Below, piece by piece: positions 1 through 10,100 of a stretch of 22,759 nucleotides of DNA; the first letter of the stretch is position 1; every line of letters starts with the position of its first letter. Below the pieces are notes generated by a model that was given only the letters and a program-made list of their open reading frames with translations, did no database searches and had not been told where the DNA came from. Source of the stretch: Neolecta irregularis DAH-3 (taxonomy: Eukaryota; Ascomycota; Neolectomycetes; Neolectales; Neolectaceae); contig LXFE01000241.1 in NCBI GenBank assembly GCA_001929475.1, forward strand, positions 1 to 22,759. The letters are read 5' to 3'. Made by a program: the position numbers and the translations under genes.

Positions 1-28
1 TTATATTTATATATATATATATATATAT
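1..28. repeat. AT-rich (TA)n simple repeat
   Basis: The window opens with an uninterrupted TA dinucleotide run (about 8-28) after a short AT-rich stretch. It lies in the 3' flank of the minus-strand J-domain gene. No gene is visible between it and the stop codon at 113. Confidence 0.9.
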
Positions 29-112
29 GCAAATCAAAACAACGACCGACTCCAGAATAACTTGTATACAATAGTACAATTGAAGAAGGTAAAAAAGAAA
101 AGGGAAGGGTGA

Positions 113-2439
113 TTAAAACAGGTTAAAAGTACCGTCTCTATACCCCTTTAAATGTTTCAAAACCAACAAATGAGTCTCTTCTTCACTTGATATTTTCTTT
201 TGAACACGTTGATCTACTTCCTTTGCTTTTAGATACCATTCCAACAAGATAAAATCTGTAACCGAGCATTTTGAATATTTTTCTTCAAAGGTAGACCAAA
301 GAGACTGGTATTGTTTGATTTTTGAATAAAAACAAGTCCAATTTGATTGATGAGTTCGAAGGGATTGGAGGTATCTATTCATGTCATTTTGACTACATGT
401 ACACGGCGCAAGATTAATAACAAGACCGGGCGTGGAGAGTATTGAATTTGTAACGTTTTCGAATTGGCATAGAATAGTTTTAAATTCTTCTTGCTCCCTT
501 TTTTGAGAATCCAGATAGGGATCTTGAAGGCGTTCAGAAGGAGTTTCTTCAGTTGACGATATTGAAATTATCTCATCGTCTTCTTCTTCATCTTCAATAC
601 GTGTTTGACTTGGATCTTCAGATTTAGCCTCTTGTCGTTCATCATCGTCCGAGATTTCGATTGGTTCAGAGGTCCGGTAACTCTCAAACTTTTTATCGGA
701 ACCCGAGTTTTTTGAAGTGGAGTGATGAGAGGTCCATGAATTAGCCCATTCACGAGTGCTACCATGCGCAGTATCAGCAGTATATCGAAAAGCTTTAGGA
801 ATTTGGGGGTCTGAATATCCATTTGAACCTAGATTTCCATCCAGTGGATCAAAAGTAGACGATGAACTTGTCGATAACGGGTCTAAAGATTTCGGAGGCA
901 TCGCGAATGTAAAGTCGAACGTTCTAGTCTCTCTATCATTTCCATTGGGCGTCTCAGATTGTCTAAACTTTCCAAGAAAAACGGATTCGGGGGTCGTCTT
1001 TGCTTTCTTATTCGCGTTTTGACTCTTTTGGGCAGGACTATAATGATTCGAGAGAGGTCGACTCTTTGGCGTCACTGGCCGATCATCGGGCATTTCCATG
1101 TCAAGTTCAGGTGCCTTGTAACCATAATTTTCCTCTGGGAGTACTTCAGGCCCCAGAGGAATGAACTCGGGTGGAGGCTTCGTAGAGTTTGAACCAGCTG
1201 CATAACGACCGCCAGTTTGACGAGGAGTATCTTGTTCAACTTCATCTTCAAGGTTTACTTTTTGTGGTTTATTAGGGCGTTCAGGAAATTCTGGAGATTG
1301 CTTGAAATTAAAAGCAGAAAACCTTTCATTTTCATTCAGGTTTGAGCTTTTGGGGTTTGATTGTGTAAATGCTTGAGGCTCAAAGGCTTGCTCATATCCT
1401 CCGAAATCAAATTTGTAGCTTCGAAGGTTCTCGGTTTGAGGTAATGTTCCCCATATTGAAGGGTTTTCCTGAGATGTGTGGTTTTGCCTCTCCGATGAAT
1501 CGGCTCTCCATTTGAATTTGAATGGTGTTGATTTGCTACTGCCTCGATTATCTGTTGAAGAGTCTGAAAATCTTTGGCCGTTTGCTTCGGATTTCGGGGT
1601 GGACCACCTTCCATTGGGGGTAAAATTGAAGGTTGACTCTGTTGAAGTCTTTGGCTTGGCCTTTCCTCTGAGATTGTTTTCCCTAGGTTTATCCGGCTTT
1701 GGGGAGCTCTTGAATGTGTAGGGCGTATCTGATGAGGGAGCGAAATTAAAATCAAAGGACTCTTTAGTATAAGGCGGAGATTCCTGGGAAGACCTTTTCG
1801 GTACTTCCTCAGGCTTTGGAGCAGTGGAGTATTTTTCTCCTTTATGTGTGTTGGAATAGGCAGTCTTTGACTGGGGCCTAGTTTCTGATGCAACGCCTGG
1901 TTTGCGAGTTTTATGAGGCGTCGGCCTCGGCTTTGGATCCTGGGGATTTGTAGGGGGCGGAGGCTGTTTAGGAGGGGGAGGCTTTGATTCCTTTTTCGGT
2001 TTTTGGTGCCGTTGGTGATTTGTGTACCAGCGGTACCACGAATCAAAGCCATCACGATTTCCGGAAGCATACCCACTGTGGCTGTAGTCGCTATAATTAT
2101 ATTTGGCATAATCGAAGCCAGCTCGTGCAGAGGTGAAGCACGGGGAGTAGTCTGGAGATAGTCGAATTTTGCAACGAGCGGAATCGTATGTGGCTTTCCT
2201 GCTCGGGTCACGCAGGGTTTCGAATGCAACATTTATTTTCTGCATGTGCAGCTGGGCGGAAGCTTTTCTGTCATCTGGATTTTTGTCTGGATGATAGAGG
2301 AGGGCTGTAACGATGAGTGGAATAAAGACGATGGGATACCTTGTTTGTGGTAGGCTTTCTTTATAGCAGCATGGTCTGCGGTCGCTGATATTCCCAGGAC
2401 GGCGTAGTAGTCTACAAAGGGCAAGTGTTTTATAGGCAT
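113..2439 (-). CDS. J-domain (DnaJ/Hsp40-like) protein with long disordered tail
   Basis: Two exons on the minus strand: 2439-2340 and 2304-113. The 35-bp intron 2305-2339 (GTATCC...ACAG) joins the two halves of the J domain. The spliced product is 763 aa. The J domain spans about residues 9-75, starting DYYAVLGI, with the HPD motif at 38-40 that stimulates Hsp70 ATPase, so the family role is an Hsp70 co-chaperone. No G/F region, zinc finger or CTD of class I/II Hsp40 is seen, so it is a class III J protein. The middle is low-complexity, rich in P, S, K and Q, with several F-x-F motifs (for example TFNF, FKFKW, TFDFTF). An acidic segment carries a SUMO-interaction-like IEISDDDE (about 637-665). 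The last ~120 residues look helical and folded, with W, Y and C residues, and may be a separate domain I cannot name. The client and cellular location are unknown. Confidence 0.88.
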
Positions 2440-2581
2440 TGCAGCTACATGAAAGGATGGATATGGGAGTGGAGTGCAGAAGTGGAGAGTGGTGGTGCTA
2501 CACCACCGTGCATATATTCACAATAGTCAAAATCTATCGAATACCGCAAGTTCATTCCCCGGAACGCCAGAGATGCATACA
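2440..2581. promoter_or_regulatory. Short intergenic: J-protein promoter and SS18-like 3' end
   Basis: Only 142 bp separate the stop codon of the SS18-like gene from the start codon of the J-domain gene, both on the minus strand. The SS18-like 3' UTR and terminator must therefore overlap the J-protein promoter. No specific element was recognised. Confidence 0.5.
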
Positions 2582-2666
2582 CTACTGTAGGCCAGAGTTG
2601 GTCCAATGGTTCTGTGGGGGATGCAGCTGGGAGTATGCCATTTGCATCTGCGAGTATTGCTGCTGC

Positions 2667-2704
<38 letters not shown>

Positions 2705-3443
2705 CTGCTGCAGACCATGGGACGAATACGCAAAGGTAGATGGAGTGGTTACGTGGATGGGGATGGTGGATGCGGTGGTTGTGTTGTTGGAGGTGGAAGA
2801 AGAAGAAGAGAACGAGCCGTGGCGCGATTGGACTGGCGGGGACAGTGGGCGTCTCTGAGGCCGCAGCAGCGACGATGATGATTCACCGCCAAACAGCATC
2901 TGCAGCTGTGCATAGCTTTTCGCAAGACGAGGCACACTCGCAGGCGCATTCAGGATTGCAGGCGGCCGCACCGGAAGCATCTCGCTGCCCGGACTGCGGC
3001 GGTCAGCAAGCGCCGTGAGAAACTGCAAATTGGCTGCGATCCGCTCGAGCAGGCTGTCTGGTCAGCCAGAATATCAAAAATGGCAGATACTCGCTGCGGA
3101 CCGACGCCTTTTCTGCCTCTGAGCGGTCCGCACTGGCCGCCAGCTCGACACTCGCATGGATCAGGTCGTCATTCAGCGCCAGCACAGCGGCGATCTGGCG
3201 GCGCTCGGACTCTGCGCGTGGGCCGAGGACGGGTGAGTGCAACGATGCGGTCTGGGGCGACAGTGCTTGGCGGGTTAAAAGAAGAAGCGGATGGAATTAA
3301 ATACACGGACTAGGCGCATGCGGCGGCGGGACATAGGAATAAGCGGCTCCCGGTTGCGGAGCCAGCAGATATCCGTCGCTGCTGGCTCCCGGCCTGGCTC
3401 CGGCTCCGGGATTGTAGCTGTAGCCCTGATTTGCTGCCATCAT
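2582..3443 (-). CDS. SS18/SSXT-family protein, probable SWI/SNF subunit
   Basis: Three exons on the minus strand: 3443-3305, 3265-3091 and 3053-2582, with introns of 39 bp (3266-3304) and 37 bp (3054-3090). The spliced product is 261 aa. Residues about 64-125 match the SNH domain of SSXT/SS18: an LxLNDDLI helix, then a second helix containing LLERIAANLQFLTALADR, followed by LPVRPP. In animals SS18 is a subunit of BAF/SWI-SNF, and yeast Snf11 is the proposed counterpart. A nuclear chromatin-remodelling role is therefore inferred. The N-terminus is G/Y/P-rich, and the C-terminus is S/T-rich with a polyglutamine run at 220-237 broken by one His, then Q/M/Y/P-rich sequence like the QPGY region of SS18. 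Each splice choice is supported by frame and by restoring the domain. The start is the first of two adjacent ATGs. This exon structure is not obvious because each exon reads into stops if left unspliced. Confidence 0.8.
2655..2712. repeat. CAG/CAA trinucleotide tract encoding polyglutamine
   Basis: A run of GTT/GCT triplets on the plus strand reads as mixed CAA/CAG on the coding (minus) strand. It gives 18 residues, seven Gln, one His, then ten Gln, in the SS18-like protein. CAA and CAG are interleaved, so it is not a pure CAG array. Confidence 0.9.
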
Positions 3444-3866
3444 CGCCTACGCGCGTGTCCCCACTCTGATCCGCTGGATAACCTTTTCTGTGCTTTTACC
3501 GCAAATACACCTGCTCCTCTTGTGTGCCCCGCTGTTCGTCTTGTTCGTGCTGCGTCGCGTGCGTTGCGCTGGAAAAAAAGCAGGTTCTGTGGGAGGGAAG
3601 GCGGGTCTCCTCGCCTGACTTTTTGCTCTGCAGTACGGTCCACCTGCACTCGCCCATTATTGCTCTTGCCAAACAGATTCCGCAATAGTCTGCTTGAGCA
3701 AGAGCAAGCAGGTAATCCCAAATGCATAGCAGGGACAAAAGAAACCAACAATAGTTATATATAGCAACACCCCTCCAGCCACAATGATGAAACTCGGTCG
3801 GTCGCAAGAGACCATTTGGAAAAAATGCAATACACAAACAAAAAAAACAAAAAATCAAAGGGTCTA
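3444..3866. other. Intergenic: SS18-like promoter and TBC gene 3' end
   Basis: This 423-bp stretch lies between two minus-strand genes. It has an A-rich patch near 3830-3860 and pyrimidine-rich sequence nearer 3500-3600. Open frames crossing it on both strands have no recognisable domain and overlap one another, so I treat them as chance. No RNA gene was seen. Confidence 0.6.
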
Positions 3867-6663
3867 TCATGTCTTGTTCCCCCCCGCTGAAGGATTCTGT
3901 CCCGCCCATGCTCCAAACCATCGTCCCGCTTTTGTGAATCCGTTTTCGGCACAGGGAAGACTAGACATACTTGCCGACGAGGAATGTCCCGTAATACCCA
4001 TTTGTTTCCTTAGCTTATCATAACAGTTGCGCACTTCAGCTGCATCTTGCTTTGCAATTGCCTCTGCAGTTTTAGCGTTGACTAGATCAAGTTTAAACGA
4101 ATCGCATGATGCGCAAGCTTCTTCCACCACCTGCGAAGACCGGTTCGAGTATATACTCGCAGGTCGTGTCTTCAAAGATGACCGGCGAGATAGTTTCAAT
4201 TCCCGTAATCCACGATCAACGTTTTCAGGACCAAGAAAGGGTTCAGTTGTAGTTGGCTCATGTTGACGATTCTTATGTTGTACTCTCAGCGCAATTAAAT
4301 CTTGCTGCGCTTTTTGACGATCTTTTTGTTCGGATAAATACCGTTGTTTGATTTCGTTAGCATGCTCTTTTAGTCGGGAAACTTCGTGCATCATTTCTTT
4401 GTTGGTCTTATCCAAGTCTCGATTTATCTGGCGTTCTCTCGCTAATTCTTCGTTTGCACGATTAAGTTCTTTTAGTAATGCTTGTGATGATTTGTGAGAC
4501 GTCACAGATGCTGTGCCTTCGATGATTTTGGCAACTAGTTCCGCTACCAGCGAAGAAAAATCATGTTTAACGGTTGGACGGGGTGTCAAGGGCGGATCAT
4601 TAGATGTCGATGCTACCTCTTCGGTTTCGTCCGTGGTAGTAGGAATATCCAGATCCTTGACAGCATCTTCCATAGAACCAATCGTCTCCGTTTCAGCATC
4701 GCACTCGATTTTTGATTCCGAGATTTTCAAAGCAAGTGCTCGAATATCTTCATTCTGCTTCCGCAGTGCTTCGATTTCTTCTTCCTTTTGAGCGTGTTCG
4801 CGTTGAAGAGAACTAAGCGCGATGACTAGATCCTCAATCTGGCGATGGAGACCCTTGCTGTTGCGATCGCCGCTCGTCATGGATGTTGTTCGTGATATAA
4901 TTGTAGGCTCAGTATAATTCCCGTCTGACGAAGAGGTGGAATCCAAAGAGGCGAGAGTGGAAACAGACAGTTTTGAAGAAGTTCGTTTAGTGGGGCTTGT
5001 AGGCCCAGACACATTTGTCTGAGGAGACAAAGCGTTCGGAGTGGGGCTTTGTGGAGTAGAAAGCAGCCGCCCGAAAAACCTGGAAGCGATAGCCTGAAGA
5101 TCCGTTGTCTTCCTAGTTGGGGAAGAACTACGAGACGATGAAGAATTTTCTTCATGCTCCTTAAACTTGCGCTCCAGATCAGCCAAACTTCCTCGCGTCA
5201 CCACGCCGCCAAGGCCACATGCCTCATTTACAAGCGCATCATCATCACCTTCATAGACATACCATAAACCACGACCAAGCAACTGCTGAGCGACGCCTTC
5301 AAACTCTTCCAAAACAAGAAGCCGCTCCTCATTCTTTTGCATCAAGGCAATCGCGACCCGCATTATCGTTTCAGGTGCGCCTTCCGCAAATATCACATCA
5401 TACACTCTCATCAACGTCGCAAAAGGACATGTCACGCCAAACAGGGATAAGAACCACTGACTTGCGTACATTGACGGTTCGATTCCAAGGTCGGTTAGAT
5501 GTGCAGCAAGACTAGGCACATGTGCGACAAGCAGATGTGAAAACTGGTATAATCGCAATTTGAGCCCCGACAAGTTTTGCGTAAACATAGTTCGCATGTC
5601 ATAACATTCCATGATTCGAACGAGTACGCAGAATGATTCTCGTTCGCCCATGTTCATGAGTAACGGCCCTACGAGGAAACCGAGTCTGTTTATCAGCGTC
5701 TGCCGGGGAGCTTGATAGAGATTACCCTTGACAATAACCGACTTCGGCATCGTAGAGACTGTATGCCTTGAGAACACGTCCCAGTAATTTTTGCCCTTCA
5801 CCGCCTTCTTCCTTGAACATTTCGACACCAGGAAATGTTCGCGATAAATCCCGGCCGATTACTCGATCGTAAGGCGATACTTCAGCCGAGAGGGTGTCGT
5901 AGAGGCCCTCTAGATGTGTGTCGCGAGCCCCAGACATCGATTGCCACACAATACCCCTATAACATCAACAATTGTCGAAGAGGGTATACCTCAATGGAGC
6001 CGGAACTCCAGCTCTGATTTTCTTGCCCATCAAGAAGGGCAGCTTGGCAGCGGTTCTCTGATAATCGGAGACCAGGGCTCTCCAAAAGTCGAGCTATGAT
6101 TGATCAGCATATGCCAAAGACAGGCGATGCCTGTGTCATAGGAGGAGGAGCGGGAAGCATTGACTGTCTGTTGGGCAGCGTATCCGGGTCTATGATTGCG
6201 GAATGCATGAGGCTGCGCAAATACTGCAGTGACGGCGGGCGAGTTTTTGCGGTGGCAGAAAGGGAGTGTGTTGCTCTTGGATCGATTTCTAATCGAGCAT
6301 TCTCTTTTTCAAGCCGAGCTAAGAGAAATTCAGGGGACTGCTAGACGGCGGTGTAAGCAACACGGGGTGTACTGTGCGATCGGCGGATAGACATACCTCG
6401 TCGACCAGTTCTATGGGGTCCTGCATCTTGCGCAGATGGTCCCAGTCGACAAAGGACTCGTCGCCCGCGTCTGCCGGAATACTGTCTGCACCCCTTGGAG
6501 GCGGGTTTTGGGGGGCGACGTCTAGCCCCGAGACCAGCGGATAGGCTGTCACACGGACTACGGGTGCAGGCGGCGAGTTGGGCGGGGAGAGATCCACGGT
6601 CATCATCGTCGATCCGGTGTCGCGGGCGGTGCTGCTGGATGTTTCCTGGATCTGGCGATGCAT
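3867..6663 (-). CDS. TBC-domain Rab GTPase-activating protein, Gyp5/EVI5-like
   Basis: Five exons on the minus strand: 6663-6397, 6340-6131, 6093-5990, 5956-5726 and 5685-3867. The introns are 56, 37, 33 and 40 bp. The product is 876 aa. The TBC domain spans about residues 187-395. It carries the arginine finger in IGRDLSRTFP (R233) and the glutamine finger in YCQG (Q270), the two catalytic residues that TBC GAPs supply to speed GTP hydrolysis by Rab proteins. The N-terminal part has SPEFLLARLE and DFWRALVSDYQ segments typical of fungal Gyp5-like proteins, which act on Ypt1/Sec4-type Rabs in secretion. After the TBC domain come Ser-rich linkers and two long coiled-coil stretches, then a short C-terminus with WFGAWAG. 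Intron 2 (6094-6130) is best read as GC-AG. The alternative GT donor would leave a 28-bp intron, shorter than any other here. The exact Rab target is inference. Confidence 0.9.
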
Positions 6664-7167
6664 TGGGGGAAGTGCGGAGGCAGACTAGCAGCACTCGAAA
6701 CAGACGGCGAATCGCAATTGGGCTCAGGAGGAGGCAAAGAGAGCGCAGACGGTTAAAATAGCAGCTGCAAGTCGCTCGGGCGGCGGTTAGGGCGATTCGC
6801 CCAAAACGGCATGGCGCGCAACTGACGCGTTGCTGTTTTGGGATCCCGCCCAAAACAGGAAGGTGGCGCCCCGTGCTTGTCTGACTGCACAATATCCGCG
6901 TTTTTTCGCTTTTTTCGCTTTTCTTGTCGTTGGTATGCTGCTGGTGCAACAACCGCCCATGACAATGACCTCTGCTGCAATTTCCGCTGCTGGTGCGAGT
7001 AGAAGCACCCAGAACAGCGAATGATTCCGAGTCTCGCCGTGCTCGTCGCATCGCGGCGTTGCGCGTGCTCCTGGCGCTGTTTTCGGCATCACAAACACCA
7101 ACCACTCCCTGTTACCCATTCCCGTTTCTCTCCTTCAGCCCGCTCTCTAGGCTCGGTTTACCCAAAC
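6664..7167. promoter_or_regulatory. Divergent promoter region, TBC gene and TOP2
   Basis: This 504-bp region lies between the divergent start codons of the TBC gene (minus) and topoisomerase II (plus). It must hold both promoters. It is relatively GC-rich, with pyrimidine-rich tracts just upstream of the TOP2 start (about 7120-7150). An ATG at 7021 is in frame with TOP2 (see findings). Overlapping minus-strand open frames here lack any recognisable domain and are treated as chance. Confidence 0.65.
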
Positions 7168-10100
7168 ATGGCCAGCACCGCCCTCGTAGTAGATATCTCA
7201 GACTCGGACGACTTTGTCCCCCACAGAATTGTATCTCCCGCCGCAAAATTACCATTCACTCACCAGGTTACAAACACAAAGCCCGCGAAAAAAGCAGCCC
7301 CCGCTAAAAAGACTCTTGTTAATAGCGACCTTGATGAAGACGATGACTGTTCCGTAATGGATGCACACGACCAGCCAAAACCGGTACGGTCTACCAATAT
7401 TTCGCCTGACGTCTGCAGAAAAAGAAACCCCCAACAAAACCCAAGGTAGCGAAACCAAAAGTACAAAAACCCATAAAAAACATACCCGTTTCAAATGAAG
7501 ACGACAGCGGAATGTTTCAAGATCCCCAGACCGATTCATCCTTCCCAGAATCTAAACCCACCCCAAATGGGGCTCTCAAACCGATTGAAAATGAACTGGA
7601 CCTTGATCATCCTGCCGCAAAGAAACCGTCTGGGTCAAAGAATGCTACTGAACAATACCAAAAGGTAAACAATATATATATCCAGCTGTGTTGATCAACA
7701 GCTTTCCCAACTGGAGCATGTGTTAAAACGTCCCGACACTTATATCGGCAGTGTCGAATCGACTCCCATGAGCATGTGGTTATTTGATAGCGAGAGCAGC
7801 ACAATGCAATTCAGGCATCTTTACTGCTCCCTGACTGTCTAATTTCCAGACAAGCTACCATCGTCCCTGGTTTCTACAAGATATTCGACGAAATCCTGGT
7901 CAATGCAGCCGATAACAAACAGCGAGACCCTTCCATGACTCAAATTAAAGTCACCTTTGATCGCGAAAAGAATGAAATATCCGTCATGAATGATGGAAAA
8001 GGAATCCCTGTCGAAATACATGCCGTATAAATGATTTCCCAAGACCAAGTTGACAGCACTAGAAAGAGAAAATTTACATACCCGAATTAATATTTGGTAA
8101 CCTTCTCACTTCCAGTAATTACGACGACGATCAAAAGAAAGTAACAGGAGGTCGAAACGGGTACGGAGCCAAGCTCTGTAACATTTTCAGCACCGAATTC
8201 ATCGTCGAAACCGCCAACAAAAAAAGTGGCAAAAAATACAAACAAATCTGGACCGATAATATGACTGTCAAAACGAAACCCAAGATCTCTGAAAATAAAA
8301 AGGGCGAAGAATATACCAAAATCACATTCAAGCCCGATCTTGCAAAATTTGACATGGAGGTAATGGACGATGATATTGAAGGTGTTATAAAACGACGAGT
8401 ATATGATATCGCAGGTTGCGTAAAGGGAATCAAAGTCTACCTTAACGGCACTCTTCTCAAAATCAACTCTTTCAAAAAATACATCGATTTATATGTAAAT
8501 TCTAAAACTGCCGAGGAAGGCGGTACAGAACGTAAAGTATACCACGAAATCGTAAGTGATCGATGGGAAGTTGCGGTTACTCACAGCGATGGCCAATTCA
8601 ATCAAGTCAGTTTTGTAAATAGTATCGCTACAACGAGAGGTGGGACGCACGTTGACATGGTCACCGATCAAATCGTCAAAAAATTGGCTGAAATCATCAA
8701 GAAGAAGAAAGCTCATCCTATTAAAAACTTTCAAATTAAAAATCAAATGTGGGTGTTCGTCAACTCGCTAGTTGAAAATCCCGCGTTTGATTCGCAAACA
8801 AAGGAGACCTTGACCTTGAAAAACAGTGCATTTGGATCGAAATGTGTGCTTAGCGAAGAATTCATCAAGAAGGGTATACACTCTATTTAAACAAATACTG
8901 AAATTTACAGTCTCAAAAAGTGCCATTGTCGAGAATATAATGAATTTTTCTCTAGTGCGAGCCGATAAAGAATTACAAAAATCAGATGGTTCCAAACGAT
9001 CTCGTATTACCGGGATCCCGAAACTTGAAGATGCCAACAACGCCGGCACCAAAAATGCTCATAGATGTACGCTTATCTTGACTGAAGGAGATTCAGCAAA
9101 GACTTTGGCTGTAGCTGGTATGAGTGTCGTTGGGCGTGACAACTTTGGGGGTACCCTCTTCCTCTAGTTGACTTGTTAATTGCAGTTTACCCTCTCCGAG
9201 GAAAGATGTTAAATGTTCGGGATGCTTCGGCTGCTCAGGTATCTGCAAACGCAGAAATCCAAGCTATCAAACGGATTATGGGACTACAACATGCAAAAGC
9301 CTATACATCTACTGCGGAACTGCGATATGGGCATCTGATGATCATGACAGATCAGGTTTTTTATTCTTTATTTTGTTTTCTTTCTAATTCTTAGGATCAC
9401 GACGGAAGTCATATTAAAGGGCTCATCATCAACTACTTCGAAAAGTTCTACCCATCGCTCCTCAAAATCCCCGATTTTTTAATAGAATTTATAACACCAA
9501 TTGTCCGGTGTACCAAAAAAACCAATAAAAAACAAACTATCGACTTCTTCACGTTACCAGAATATGAACATTGGAAGGAAGCCAATAATGGAGGTGCAGG
9601 ATGGGATCAAAAGTACTTCAAAGGACTGGGAACTTCCAAAGCCGAGGACGCCAAACGATATTTCTCAGATTTAGATCGACATTTGAAGTATTTTCATGCT
9701 ATGCAAGAAGGAGATCGAATACTTGTTGATCTCGCTTTCTCCAAGAAAAAAGCTGATGAACGGAAAGATTGGTTGAGAGATTTCATACCGGGAACATATC
9801 TCGATAACAGCATGGAAAAGATTCCCATCTCCGATTTTATAAACAAAGAATTAATCCTTTTCTCAATGGCGGATAACATCCGATCAATTCCATCGGTAGT
9901 CGATGGTCTCAAACCCGGTCAACGAAAAGTTATATACGGCCTTTTCCTCAAGAATCTTCGTGGAGAAATTAAAGTCGCTCAATTAGGTGGTTACGTTGGT
10001 GAAAAAACTCAATACCACCATGGCGAACAAAGTTTGAATATGACGATTATTGGGCTTGCTCAATCATTTGTCGGTAGTAATAATGTCAACTTGTTGTTGC

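Noticed and set aside
1336-2232. Long minus-strand open frame of 298 codons
   Set aside because: It is a shifted-frame shadow inside the J-domain gene. It has no domain, and the other frame continues the J domain after splicing.
3496-3921. Minus-strand open frame rich in Cys and Phe between SS18-like and TBC genes
   Set aside because: No family resemblance, overlaps the TBC 3' end in another frame, and overlaps several other chance frames.
5465-5500. GGTTCGATTCC, a tRNA T-loop-like string
   Set aside because: The flanks do not form a T stem or acceptor stem, and the other strand encodes a conserved part of the TBC domain.
6341-7105. Minus-strand open frame of 254 codons across the TBC/TOP2 gap
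   Set aside because: It overlaps exon 1 of the TBC gene in another frame, is Arg/Ser/Cys-rich from GC-rich DNA, and matches no family.
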